The notes beneath the pieces are model-generated. The model was not told the DNA's origin, did no database searches, and saw only the letters and a program-made list of their open reading frames with translations. A DNA stretch of 25,228 nucleotides from JAIPEK01 sp041685935 (GTDB lineage Bacteria > Desulfobacterota > Desulfobacteria > Desulfobacterales > Desulfobacteraceae). Shown piece after piece: positions 1 to 7,771 of the stretch. Numbering within the stretch: position 1 is the first letter of the stretch; every line of letters begins with the position of its first letter. Location of the stretch: contig JAWLES010000015.1 of assembly GCA_041685935.1 (NCBI GenBank), positions 1 to 25,228 of the forward strand, written 5' to 3'. The position numbers and the translations under genes are program-made.

Positions 1-753
1 GCACTTTTGTTTCATCACTTTCACTGCGGCCTGTCTCTGCCTTTCGGACAAAACCTTTGAGGCAAGCAGCTTTTCAATGGCATAAATCCGGTATTTGTCA
101 AGGGAATGGCTTCGGGAGAGCTGGTCATCATGGCCTCCGGTTTTAACGGTGCCAACTTCACTGAGCAGGTGAACCGGAGTGTCCACACTGATTCTAAGCC
201 ACAGGTCATAATCCTCGCATGCAGGAAGGTTTTCGTCGAACATGCCCTTTCCTGCGAAGACGGAGCGTTTCATCATAACTGCGGACGGGCTGACAAGGCA
301 CATATGAAGGGAGTCTTCAAATATCATCCCGGACGGCTTTTTGTGTTTTCTCCCCGGATTCACCCGCTTGCCGTTGCGGATCCATATTTCTTCTGTCTGG
401 CATATGAGCGCGTCCCGATGTTCGGCAAAAAAGGCCGCCTGGGAGGAGATTTTACGGGTTTTCCAGAGGTCGTCCGAATCCAGAAACGCCACAAATTCAC
501 CTGAAGATGCCCTGATGCCGGTATTCCGTGCAGCGCTTACGCCCCTGTTCTCCTGTTTGATGAGACTGATCCTGCCGGCATAGGGAGAAAGCTTTTCCCC
601 GGTATCATCCAGGGAGCCGTCGTCCACCACAATGGTTTCGATGTTCGGATAATCCTGGGTCAATACGGAGTCTATGGCCCGGCATACGGTCCATCCCCTG
701 TTGAATGTCGGGATTACTGCACTGACCAGCGGTTTTGACGTGGAGCGGTCCAT
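1..753 (-). CDS. Family 2 glycosyltransferase, C-terminus cut by window edge
   Basis: A frame stays open from an ATG at 753 to the window edge (251 codons), so the C-terminus is missing. Residues 8-110 have the GT-A fold hallmarks of GT2 enzymes: a start like SAVIPTFNRG, the nucleotide-sugar motif VDDGS at 43-47, the stretch RGVSAARNTG at 70-79, and the DXD-type metal site LDSDD at 91-95. ACEDYDLWLR at 178-187 matches the conserved region around the catalytic base. Such enzymes transfer sugars from nucleotide donors to polysaccharide, lipid or protein acceptors at the inner membrane or in the cytoplasm. The acceptor cannot be told from sequence. The gene starts 21 bases after the stop of the GAF/GGDEF/PilZ gene on the same strand, so it is probably co-transcribed with it. 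The ribosome-binding site is weak (GAGAG about 12 bases upstream). The family call is firm; the role is open. Confidence 0.9.
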   Translation of the reverse strand, partial: MDRSTSKPLVSAVIPTFNRGWTVCRAIDSVLTQDYPNIETIVVDDGSLDDTGEKLSPYAGRISLIKQENRGVSAARNTGIRASSGEFVAFLDSDDLWKTRKISSQAAFFAEHRDALICQTEEIWIRNGKRVNPGRKHKKPSGMIFEDSLHMCLVSPSAVMMKRSVFAGKGMFDENLPACEDYDLWLRISVDTPVHLLSEVGTVKTGGHDDQLSRSHSLDKYRIYAIEKLLASKVLSERQRQAAVKVMKQKC

Positions 754-774
754 GGCGGGGTCGGCTCTCTGTGT

Positions 775-2154
775 TTATTCCCACATCAGGTACATGCCCA
801 GGGCCTTGTCAAAGGGGGGAGGATTGTAAAAAACCGCATGTGCCTGATTGCCGTTAACCGAGACAACCCTTACCCGCCGCTTGATTACCGAGCGCTTGGC
901 ATTGTCCAGGGTGAATGTGATATCCAGGATCTCTTCCGGGATGAGCCGAATTCGTCCGAATGTTTTAAATTCAACTCCCTGCATGGAGATTTCCCTTATC
1001 AGCAGATCCCCTTTGCCCCTGCCGTTCAGCCGGAGATATTCACCTGAAAGGGAGGTCGTTTTAACAAAGGATTTTTTGCCCCGGCTTTCATGGTCAGCCA
1101 TGCTTTTTTCTTCGTTAAAAACCGGCTGCAGGTTTTTTTCCATGTTTTCCACGCCGCTGTTCCCGCTTTCCCCGGATTCATGAACAAGACCGGTTTTCGC
1201 GGTTTTCAAGAGGCCCTGAATATTTCCGTCTTCTATTGCGTGGATCTTCATGCTGATCTTCAGCCCCGGGATACCGTCACCGGGCTGAATTGCTCCGAGG
1301 CGTTCGGAGAGCAGGCCGGCGGCTGTTTCAGCCCTGTCTTTGCCGGTGTGGGGCATGATTACAATAAATTCGTCTTCACGGTACCGGAAAATCGAGTCAG
1401 CTTTTCGGGCTGATTCTTTGAGAGCGGAGGCCAGGAGTTTTGCAGCCCTGTCACCTGCGGGCCTGCCTCCGGAGTCCATGATATTCCGTAAATTTTCCAG
1501 AAAAACGAAAATTACAGCCGCTTTTGTTCCGTGCCGCTTGTTCAGATGGTCTGTTTTGCGAAGCATCTGCTCGAAGCCGGATCTGTTTTTGACACCTGTT
1601 ACAGGATCTGTCACTGCGATGCGTTTAAGCGCCTGGTTGTAGTAGGAGCGCTCGATGGCTATGGCGGCATACTCGGCAATGGCTGTAAGCATCTGCAAAT
1701 CGAGTTGCGTAAAGCTCTGTCCGCTGATTTTGTTGATCAGCTCGATAACGCCGAATATCCGGTTGTCGGTTTTCAGCGGGACCCCTATAATAGAGCGGGT
1801 GGTAAAACCGGTGGCTGAATCCATCCGCTTGCTGAAATCCGATTCCGATTCCACGTCCTCTATGATAACGGCTTCCCCTGTGGATGCTATCCGGCCTGCG
1901 ATTCCCTCTCCTCTGGCCAGTTTTTTGCCCTCCAGCTCCTCTTTTTTGCTGCCTACGACGATTGTGAAGGTCATGTCTCCGGTTTTAGGGTCTTTAAGAA
2001 GAAGTGACCAGTTCTGGGGCTGGAAAATCCGGCCCACCTGGTACATGAGGGTGTCAAGGGTCTCCTTTATGGTCCTTGCCTTGGACAGAGGCTTGCCCAG
2101 TTCTATCAAAAAGGAGGTGTTGGTCTCTGTTATGATGTTTTCGTCTTTTCCCAT
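775..2154 (-). CDS. GAF - degenerate GGDEF - PilZ signalling protein
   Basis: A 459-residue cytoplasmic protein. Residues 15-170 form a GAF sensor domain (RGEGIAGRIASTGEAVIIED at 81-100, then IIGVPLKTDNRIFGVIELIN). Residues 180-325 align with a GGDEF domain (DPVTGVKNRSGF at 183-194), but the signature reads RYREDEF at 257-263 where active cyclases have RYGGDEF, and the metal-binding FDIDxFK stretch is degraded to FLENLRN. It is therefore probably not a diguanylate cyclase. Residues 370-455 resemble a PilZ c-di-GMP receptor, with RLNGR (RxxxR) at 375-379 and EISMQG (close to [D/N]xSxxG) at 388-393. I chose ATG 2154 over the in-frame TTG at 2190 because that TTG lies in a -35 box whose -10 ends 7 bases before the ATG. 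The downstream glycosyltransferase makes c-di-GMP-responsive control of polysaccharide a reasonable guess, no more. Confidence 0.85.
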   Translation of the reverse strand: MGKDENIITETNTSFLIELGKPLSKARTIKETLDTLMYQVGRIFQPQNWSLLLKDPKTGDMTFTIVVGSKKEELEGKKLARGEGIAGRIASTGEAVIIEDVESESDFSKRMDSATGFTTRSIIGVPLKTDNRIFGVIELINKISGQSFTQLDLQMLTAIAEYAAIAIERSYYNQALKRIAVTDPVTGVKNRSGFEQMLRKTDHLNKRHGTKAAVIFVFLENLRNIMDSGGRPAGDRAAKLLASALKESARKADSIFRYREDEFIVIMPHTGKDRAETAAGLLSERLGAIQPGDGIPGLKISMKIHAIEDGNIQGLLKTAKTGLVHESGESGNSGVENMEKNLQPVFNEEKSMADHESRGKKSFVKTTSLSGEYLRLNGRGKGDLLIREISMQGVEFKTFGRIRLIPEEILDITFTLDNAKRSVIKRRVRVVSVNGNQAHAVFYNPPPFDKALGMYLMWE

Positions 2155-2190
2155 CCCCGGGATTATCCTACTGACTGATCCCGGTGTCAA
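2155..2190 (-). promoter_or_regulatory. Sigma-70-like promoter giving a leaderless transcript
   Basis: Read on the minus strand, TTGACA (2190-2185) is followed after exactly 17 bases by GATAAT (2167-2162), 11 of 12 consensus bases. Only CCCGGGG separates the -10 from the ATG at 2154, so transcription should start at or within a base or two of the A of the ATG. No Shine-Dalgarno sequence precedes the ATG at a usable distance. Confidence 0.7.
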
Positions 2191-2239
2191 GGAGATATTG
2201 AAACAGACCGCCCGCCGGGAATGGAAATATTCGTTTTCC

Positions 2240-2268
2240 TTGACATCTGAGGCTGAATCAAATAAGAC
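2240..2268 (+). promoter_or_regulatory. Possible kor operon promoter
   Basis: A perfect -35 TTGACA (2240-2245) lies 17 bases before TAAGAC (2263-2268), which matches only 3 of 6 bases of the -10 consensus. It sits in the divergent gap between the GAF/GGDEF/PilZ gene and korD. The -10 is poor, so the start site is uncertain. Confidence 0.35.
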
Positions 2269-2316
2269 AGGCTTATGTTGAGCATGGATATTTATTATCT
2301 GTAAATTGAGGATTTT

Positions 2317-2544
2317 ATGGGGAAGACGAAACTAAAAAAACATACAATTAATACGGACTGGTGCAAAGGGTGCGGGATTTGCGTACATTTCTGCCCGAAA
2401 CAGGTGCTTGAGCTTGACCATGCTGAAAAAGCGGTTGCTCAAAGACCGGAAGACTGCATTGCATGCAGGCTTTGCGAACTTCGATGCCCTGATTTGGCAA
2501 TTGAAATTGTAACCGCACAGGAAGGGGAAGATGAACAGCAATAA
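2317..2544 (+). CDS. korD: 2-oxoacid:ferredoxin oxidoreductase, delta (ferredoxin) subunit
   Basis: A 75-residue ferredoxin-type protein with two complete 4Fe-4S motifs: cysteines 16, 19, 22 and 26 (CKGCGICVHFCP) and 47, 50, 53 and 57 (CIACRLCELRCP). It would carry electrons between the catalytic core of the oxidoreductase and soluble ferredoxin. GAGG lies 5 bases before the ATG. It is the first gene of a four-gene operon and overlaps korA by 14 bases, pointing to coupled translation. The acidic tail (EGEDEQQ) lies in the overlap. The delta-alpha-beta-gamma order is one used by anaerobic bacteria and archaea for the 2-oxoglutarate enzyme. The 2-oxoglutarate assignment comes from overall resemblance; a branched-chain or other 2-oxoacid substrate is possible. 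Confidence 0.92.
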   Translation: MGKTKLKKHTINTDWCKGCGICVHFCPKQVLELDHAEKAVAQRPEDCIACRLCELRCPDLAIEIVTAQEGEDEQQ

Positions 2545-3682
2545 TATAAAATTCGTACAAGGAAACGAGGCTTGCTATGAAGGGGCGATGTATGCAGGGG
2601 TCGATTTTTTTGCAGGTTATCCCATCACCCCTTCTTCGGAAATAGCCGAACTCCTCTCAAGGGCGCTTCCCAGGAAGGGAGGCAAATTTATTCAGATGGA
2701 GGATGAAATCGCCTCCATGGCTGCGATCATCGGGGCATCCCTGACAGGGAGAAAAGCCATGACCGCCACCAGCGGACCGGGGTTCTCACTGAAGCAGGAG
2801 GCCCTGGGATACGCGATAATGGCTGAAATTCCCTGTGTCATCGTAAATGTTCAGCGGGGCGGACCTTCCACGGGCAATCCGACCCATGTGAGCCAGGGGG
2901 ATGTGAACCAGGCAAGATGGGGAACCCACGGGGATCATTCCATTATTGCGCTGACCGCCTCGAACCATCAGGATGTATTCAACATGACAGTGGAGGCGTT
3001 CAACCTGGCGGAGACATACAGAACACCCGTGGTTCTTCTGTTCGACGAGGTTGTCGGCCATATGCGCGAAAAGATCGTTGTGCCTGAACAAGGCGAGCTG
3101 CCGGTGGTTAAGCGGCTGAGAACATCAGTTAAAAAAGGGGTTGACTATCATCCCTATCTGCCGAGGGAGGACGGACGCCTGCCCATGTCCGACTTCGGGG
3201 CGGAGCACAGGTACAATGTAACCGGCCTTTTTCACGACATGTGGGGGTTCCCGTCAAATGATCCGGGCGTGGTAAGCGAACTTCTGCACCATATCGTGGA
3301 CAAGATCGAGAACAATGTGGACCAGATCAGGCGGTACAAGGAATACTGGATGGATGATGCCGAGTACGTGATGATATCCTACGGCTCTTCCGCCAGGTCC
3401 GCCATCCACCTGGCCAGGAACAGAAGGGCCAGGGGGGTCAGGATCGGCGTTCTTGAACTTCAGAGCCTCTGGCCGTTTCCGGCGAATCTGGTCCGGGAAA
3501 AATGCGCGGGTGCAAAGGCCGTGATCGTGGTGGAAATGAACATGGGGCAGGTGCTGGAACAGGTGAAAAATGCAGTGGATGACAGTCAGAATGTTTTCCT
3601 TGCAAACCGGATCGACGGGGAACTTATTACACCCACGGATATCAAGACCCTCCTGAGGGTTATTCAGGGGAGGGGAGTGTAA
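2531..3682 (+). CDS. korA: 2-oxoglutarate:ferredoxin oxidoreductase, alpha subunit
   Basis: A 383-residue subunit carrying the pyrimidine-binding domain and the transketolase C-terminal-like domain. Visible marks are FAGYPITPSSE around 27-37, the conserved acidic stretch QMEDEIASMAA at 55-65 (its Glu normally activates the thiamine ring), TSGPGFSLK, and QRGGPSTGNPTH, all typical of KorA. With KorB it forms the thiamine diphosphate site that interconverts 2-oxoglutarate + CoA and succinyl-CoA + CO2, with electrons passed to ferredoxin. In an anaerobe this can serve the oxidative or the reductive TCA direction. The gamma domain, fused to alpha in some families, is separate here (korC). Length is normal. 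The ATG overlaps the end of korD, with GGAAGGGGAAG just upstream. Confidence 0.92.
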   Translation: MNSNNIKFVQGNEACYEGAMYAGVDFFAGYPITPSSEIAELLSRALPRKGGKFIQMEDEIASMAAIIGASLTGRKAMTATSGPGFSLKQEALGYAIMAEIPCVIVNVQRGGPSTGNPTHVSQGDVNQARWGTHGDHSIIALTASNHQDVFNMTVEAFNLAETYRTPVVLLFDEVVGHMREKIVVPEQGELPVVKRLRTSVKKGVDYHPYLPREDGRLPMSDFGAEHRYNVTGLFHDMWGFPSNDPGVVSELLHHIVDKIENNVDQIRRYKEYWMDDAEYVMISYGSSARSAIHLARNRRARGVRIGVLELQSLWPFPANLVREKCAGAKAVIVVEMNMGQVLEQVKNAVDDSQNVFLANRIDGELITPTDIKTLLRVIQGRGV

Positions 3683-3683
3683 A

Positions 3684-4508
3684 ATGGCTGAAAAGGCATA
3701 TGATATTAAAGACTACATACGGCAGAGATTTTTTCCTCACATGTGGTGCCCGGGCTGCGGCCACGGGATCGTCCTCGGCTCTTTGCTCAGGAGTGTCCAC
3801 CAGTTGGGGCTGGAAAAAAAGGACATCGTGATGACCTCGGGTATCGGCTGCTCCTCGCGGATATCAGGGTATGTGGATTTCCATTCCCTTCATACCATCC
3901 ACGGCAGGGCGTTGGCATTTGCCACCGGGGTCAAGCTGAGCCTGCCCCATCTGAACCTGATCGTGCCCATGGGAGACGGAGACGCCCTGGCCATAGGAGG
4001 CAATCACTTCATCCATGCAGCCAGGCGGAATATCGATATAACCGCAATTGTGATGAACAACCGGATATACGGCATGACCGGCGGACAGTATTCTCCGCTG
4101 TCCGGGTCCGGGACCATGGCGACCACGGCTCCGTATAGGACCATTGACAATGATTTTAATATAGTGGATCTTGCAATGGCGTCCGGGGCTTCGTTTGTGG
4201 CAAGATCAACAGTTTATCACGCCACCGAGTGCATAGACCTTATCAAGCGGGCCATCAGCCACAAGGGCTTTTCCGTGGTGGAAATTATGTCCCAGTGCCC
4301 CACCCATTTCGGGCGGCGCAACAAACAGGGGAGTGCAGCGGATATGATGGAAATTTATAAGTCCGGGACGGTAAAAAAAGGGTCCAAGAAGCTGGAAAAA
4401 GATCCTTCCCTGATTGAAAGGGGAATTTTTGCGGACAATGAACAGGCCCCGGAGTATTGCCAGGAGTATGAAAAGATTGTGCAAAAGGCAATGAAAGGCA
4501 GGGGATAA
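3684..4508 (+). CDS. korB: 2-oxoglutarate:ferredoxin oxidoreductase, beta subunit (TPP-binding)
   Basis: A 274-residue catalytic subunit. WCPGCGHG is at 21-28 and the thiamine diphosphate/Mg motif runs from GDGDALAIGG (97-106) to NNRIYGMTGGQ (125-135). Cysteines 22, 25, 56 and 205 have nearly the spacing of the four ligands of the proximal 4Fe-4S cluster in two-subunit 2-oxoacid oxidoreductases, so this cluster is probably present. The ATG follows the korA stop after a single base, and the AGGGGAGTG stretch upstream serves as ribosome-binding site. The lysine-rich C-terminus (about 225-274) is the variable part of the family. It is expected to pair with KorA, with KorD as electron outlet. Confidence 0.93.
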   Translation: MAEKAYDIKDYIRQRFFPHMWCPGCGHGIVLGSLLRSVHQLGLEKKDIVMTSGIGCSSRISGYVDFHSLHTIHGRALAFATGVKLSLPHLNLIVPMGDGDALAIGGNHFIHAARRNIDITAIVMNNRIYGMTGGQYSPLSGSGTMATTAPYRTIDNDFNIVDLAMASGASFVARSTVYHATECIDLIKRAISHKGFSVVEIMSQCPTHFGRRNKQGSAADMMEIYKSGTVKKGSKKLEKDPSLIERGIFADNEQAPEYCQEYEKIVQKAMKGRG

Positions 4509-5047
4509 TGGAAAGATCAAGACTGGTATTTTCAGGATCAGGCGGCCAAGGTGTTATCACTGCGGCCATCATACTTGCCGAGGCAGCTGTTATTCATGAA
4601 AACATGAATGCGACACAGTCGCAGAGTTACGGTGCTGCAGCCAGGGGCGGGGCAACCCGCAGCGACATTATTATTTCAAGCTCTGAAATTAATTTTCCCA
4701 TGGTCAACCAGCCCAATATACTTGTAACTCTTACCCAGGAGGCCTACAACCGGTATTCCTCGATCATCAGGCCGGGAGGAATACTGCTTGTGGATTCCAG
4801 GTTCGTGGAGCATGAGAAAAAAGTGGATGCCAAGCATATTTCCCTTCCCATGTACGAAAACGTGATGGAGAAGATCGGCAGGCCGATTGTGTTCAATATC
4901 TGTATGCTCGGCTCGCTTATCGGGGTCACCGAACTTTTAAAGCCGGAATCGATCATGGCGGTTCTGAAAACAAAGGTGCCGCCGGATTACCTGGAGATGA
5001 ACCAGAAAGCCCTGGACATTGGGCTTGAGCTGGGGAAATCTTATTAA
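4508..5047 (+). CDS. korC: 2-oxoglutarate:ferredoxin oxidoreductase, gamma subunit
   Basis: A 179-residue protein of the pyruvate/ketoisovalerate oxidoreductase gamma family. The glycine-rich SGSGGQGV at 9-16 and SQSYGAAARGGATRSD at about 38-53 are typical of this domain, which binds CoA and helps order the complex. Its start codon shares one base with the korB stop (TAATG), a clear sign of translational coupling. It is the last gene of the operon; a strong hairpin terminator begins about 30 bases after its stop. Length and motifs are normal, and nothing suggests truncation. Confidence 0.92.
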   Translation: MERSRLVFSGSGGQGVITAAIILAEAAVIHENMNATQSQSYGAAARGGATRSDIIISSSEINFPMVNQPNILVTLTQEAYNRYSSIIRPGGILLVDSRFVEHEKKVDAKHISLPMYENVMEKIGRPIVFNICMLGSLIGVTELLKPESIMAVLKTKVPPDYLEMNQKALDIGLELGKSY

Positions 5048-5077
5048 TAAATAAGAAAAAAGGGGAACCTGTTCAGC

Positions 5078-5124
5078 CCGCCTCCCTGCAGGGCGTTTAA
5101 ACCCGGCAGGGAGGCGGCTTTTTT
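5078..5124 (+). terminator. Rho-independent terminator of the kor operon
   Basis: A perfect 12-bp GC-rich stem pairs CCGCCTCCCTGC (5078-5089) with GCAGGGAGGCGG (5106-5117) around a 16-base loop, followed by C and six T residues (5119-5124). It ends 5 bases before the stop of the convergent gene at 5129. The minus-strand T-run (opposite 5055-5062) is about 15 bases from the stem, so termination in that direction is less certain. Confidence 0.9.
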
Positions 5125-5128
5125 CCGG

Positions 5129-5410
5129 TTATTCCTGTTCAGGAACAGGACCGGCGGAAGGAAATATTTCCTCCACCGACATCCCTTTAATTTTTTTCAG
5201 ACAGTCTTTGACCGCTTCGTCTTCACTCTTCCCAATGCCCTGGTGTTCAGGCCTTGCCACAATGTTGACCAGATTGGGCACCGCAACGAAGTCTGCGGCA
5301 AGTCCGCCCTGTACAGCCTTGTGGACATCAATGTACACCATCCGTCCTTCCCTGATCAGGTTGTATTTGGAAACTTTGGTGAAAATGTCGTTTTCATGAA
5401 GATCCAGCAT
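5129..5410 (-). CDS. Small protein of unknown function, in operon with the acyltransferase-hydrolase fusion
   Basis: A 93-residue soluble protein I do not recognise. It has no membrane segment, signal peptide or cysteine pair. The first half (MLDLHENDIFTKVSKYNLIR, then YIDVHKAVQGG) looks like a beta-alpha mix. GKSEDEAVKDCLKKIKGMSV at 60-79 is a likely amphipathic helix, and the tail is proline- and glutamate-rich. The ATG has AAGGAG about 9 bases upstream. It lies 15 bases after the stop of the 722-residue fusion gene on the same strand, so the two are almost certainly co-transcribed and it may serve the same lipid process. The good ribosome-binding site and tight spacing argue that it is a real gene. 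No function is proposed. Confidence 0.75.
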   Translation of the reverse strand: MLDLHENDIFTKVSKYNLIREGRMVYIDVHKAVQGGLAADFVAVPNLVNIVARPEHQGIGKSEDEAVKDCLKKIKGMSVEEIFPSAGPVPEQE

Positions 5411-5425
5411 TACTTTTTGCTCCTT

Positions 5426-7594
5426 TTATTCTTCAGTCCACTGACTCAGAAAGTTTTCAATACCTGTATATACTCTTTGGGCTCCTTTGCCAAGAAGAAT
5501 TCCGTGTCTGTCAAAATCAAAAAGGAAATACTCCTTTTGTTCCGAGCCGAGCTTTTTGAACAGTTTATACGTGCCGTCCGGGTTCACCACAGGGTCTTTG
5601 CGTGACTGGAGTACGAGTGCGGGGATATCTATCTCTGCAAGCTTTCCGTCCAGCTCGGCCATCAGTTTTTCAAGCTGGAGAATACCGGCCACCGGGTTTT
5701 TTTTGTAATTGATATCCGGGTTTTCCGGATTGTTGTCCACAAACTCCTTTGTGACACCTGAAAGGCGGGCTTTTTTCATCATGGTGTTGAACAGGTTCAC
5801 CGCAGGGACGAAGTTCGCTCCCAGATCTTTGAGCCGGAATGGGGGAGCTGCTGCAAAAACCGCGGTGATGTCGGAAACCCGGGTGCAAAGATCGAGAGCC
5901 AGGCCCGCACCTGTGGAAAAGCCGCCTGCAAGGACGGTTCCGCAGAGATGCCTGAGAATGATGTGCCCCTGTTCCACCGATTCAATCCAGTCATTGTACC
6001 TGGTGTTCATCAGGTCTGCAGGGGACGTTCCGTGTCCCTTGAGTCTCGGCACATAAACCGTATATGACCGGGCGTGCAGGTACTGCGCAAGCTTTTTCAT
6101 TTCAGCCGGGGCAGCCATGTAGCCGTGTACCAGAAGAATGCCCGCTTTGGGTTTTTCCGCCTTGAAAAGCAGGGGTTTGCCTATGGCTTTCGGCGAAGAT
6201 TCCCCCTGAATGTAGTTGTTTTTATAGTCCAGGGCGAATTCCGTTCCGGCCTTTTCCACAAGAAATTTTTGTACATCATCCAGGATTTTTTCCGAGGGTT
6301 TCAAAGCGGTATTGCGGATAAGCGATTCAAGGCCTTTAAGCGGTTCCACTTCATTTGCCATAACGGAAACCGGATTTTCCATTCTAACGGTGTGGAAATC
6401 ATGACTTGAGGTGAATTTTCCCGTGTTTTTGAATATCCGGTTGTCTGAAATCGAGATTATCCCTGTGTCAACAGCGGTCTGGAGGAAGTCTTCAACCCTT
6501 TTGAAACGGTCGTCCGAAAGAATATGGATCTGATTTTCAGTCAGGCTGTGATGAAGGTGTATCCCGGTTTCACCGGCGAGTTCCGCCAGAACCAGGAAAA
6601 GCCTGCATTTCAGCAGATACCTGTCTTCTCCCTGGAAACCCGGCGGCATATGTTTGAGAAGACAGGCCAGGATATGGTCGTAGTTGATGGTTACCATGGA
6701 GTAGACCGATGTGAGATACCGTTTCATGATATCCGCGGACAGGGTTTTCATGACCGGCCTGGAGCACAGGTTCCTGTCAAAGTCGATTTTCCGTCCGGAT
6801 GTGAGATCGCTTTCAATCACCGGGTGGAAAAAGTATTCCAGGATATCAATGGGTCTGCCGAACCGGATATCCACATCCACACCTGAAAAGAGCATGGCCC
6901 CCTCGGTCATTAATTCGTCAATTACCTGCTGGGAGGGCATTTCCATGATGTTGAGAGCAATTTTGCTTATGATATTTTCTCTGGGCTGGATGGGGTAGTA
7001 TGTAATGTTGACCGGCACGATCCAGGTGGTTTGATTGAGCACCGCTTCAGGGTCAGTGATGTCGAAATGATCCACAAGCCGCTTAAATTCAGAAGGGTTG
7101 CCTGCCATCGTCCTGCGCATCCGCTCCCGGTAAAATTCGCACCGGAGTGCAATGGTGGCCGCACCGGTGTGGGGCCTTATGATTTCATTGTTCCTGGAAA
7201 TTTCAAAATGGTCGTGGTTGATAAGCTTCTTGTTCTTGACCATCATTCCTTCCGGAAATACGATCCAGGCGGCTTCTCCCTTGATAAGGCTTTTGGTGAT
7301 CAGGTAATAACGGTCAGGGTCCCTGGTGGATACTGCTCCCAGGCTCGACAACACTTTTTTCAGAAGTTCGTTTTTGAAAAGTTCCGCCGCTGCAATGGAC
7401 CAGATGGGCTTTTTGATCAGTGAATGGATGTAATAGGGCAGAAAGACGGTTTCAATTCTTGTGAAATGATTGGCGGTGAACAGAACGGAACCCTCCGGGA
7501 TATTCTCCTGCCCGTGGATTCTGACCCTGGCACGGGAAAACGGGGCAAAGGTCCTCAGGGCATATCCTGACAAATAGAATGCGAATCTGTTCAT
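5426..7594 (-). CDS. Fusion of PlsC-like acyltransferase and alpha/beta hydrolase
   Basis: A 722-residue two-enzyme protein. Residues 25-255 are a lysophospholipid acyltransferase (PlsC/LPLAT) domain: SVLFTANHFTRIE at 36-48 holds the catalytic His43, and the substrate-binding block is VFPEGMM at 112-118. The usual HX4D motif reads HX4E here (His43/Glu48). A linker region (about 280-470) has no recognised domain. Residues 480-722 are an alpha/beta hydrolase: oxyanion segment LLVHGYMAAP (487-496), nucleophile elbow GGFSTGAG (557-564, Ser560), candidate acid Asp667 in SRKDPVV and His697 in DRHGIL. Together they could remove and re-add acyl chains on a lipid at the cytoplasmic membrane. Hydrolysis of a non-lipid ester is also possible, since this hydrolase type resembles carboxylesterase/monoglyceride lipase. 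The start has only a weak AGG 3 bases upstream. It leads a two-gene operon. Confidence 0.87.
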   Translation of the reverse strand: MNRFAFYLSGYALRTFAPFSRARVRIHGQENIPEGSVLFTANHFTRIETVFLPYYIHSLIKKPIWSIAAAELFKNELLKKVLSSLGAVSTRDPDRYYLITKSLIKGEAAWIVFPEGMMVKNKKLINHDHFEISRNNEIIRPHTGAATIALRCEFYRERMRRTMAGNPSEFKRLVDHFDITDPEAVLNQTTWIVPVNITYYPIQPRENIISKIALNIMEMPSQQVIDELMTEGAMLFSGVDVDIRFGRPIDILEYFFHPVIESDLTSGRKIDFDRNLCSRPVMKTLSADIMKRYLTSVYSMVTINYDHILACLLKHMPPGFQGEDRYLLKCRLFLVLAELAGETGIHLHHSLTENQIHILSDDRFKRVEDFLQTAVDTGIISISDNRIFKNTGKFTSSHDFHTVRMENPVSVMANEVEPLKGLESLIRNTALKPSEKILDDVQKFLVEKAGTEFALDYKNNYIQGESSPKAIGKPLLFKAEKPKAGILLVHGYMAAPAEMKKLAQYLHARSYTVYVPRLKGHGTSPADLMNTRYNDWIESVEQGHIILRHLCGTVLAGGFSTGAGLALDLCTRVSDITAVFAAAPPFRLKDLGANFVPAVNLFNTMMKKARLSGVTKEFVDNNPENPDINYKKNPVAGILQLEKLMAELDGKLAEIDIPALVLQSRKDPVVNPDGTYKLFKKLGSEQKEYFLFDFDRHGILLGKGAQRVYTGIENFLSQWTEE

Positions 7595-7659
7595 ACGCCT
7601 GTTTCAGGTCTGTAGTTCACAAAAGGTCCTGTGTTGTTCTTCCGTTTTTATCAGGTATC

Positions 7660-7688
7660 ATCTTATATGTGCATGCCGAAAGGGTCAA
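7660..7688 (-). promoter_or_regulatory. Promoter candidate for the acyltransferase-hydrolase operon
   Basis: On the minus strand TTGACC (7688-7683, 5 of 6) is followed after 17 bases by TAAGAT (7665-7660, 4 of 6). The predicted start near 7653 gives a leader of about 59 bases before the ATG at 7594. Confidence 0.5.
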
Positions 7689-7704
7689 CTGCAATTTTTT
7701 ATTG

Positions 7705-7733
7705 TTGACTTCGTCACCGGGATTTACTACAGA
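7705..7733 (+). promoter_or_regulatory. Weak promoter candidate for the PLP decarboxylase gene
   Basis: TTGACT (7705-7710, 5 of 6) is followed after 17 bases by TACAGA (7728-7733, 3 of 6). It lies back to back with the divergent promoter at 7660-7688. The -10 is poor, so this is tentative. Confidence 0.3.
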
Positions 7734-7771
7734 GTCCGGAACAATTGTAACCGTAAAACCGGATATCAGGA

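Noticed and set aside
106..504. Plus-strand ORF of 132 codons opposite the glycosyltransferase
   Set aside because: It is antisense to a clear GT2 gene and has no family features; the same applies to the many other antisense ORFs over strong genes.
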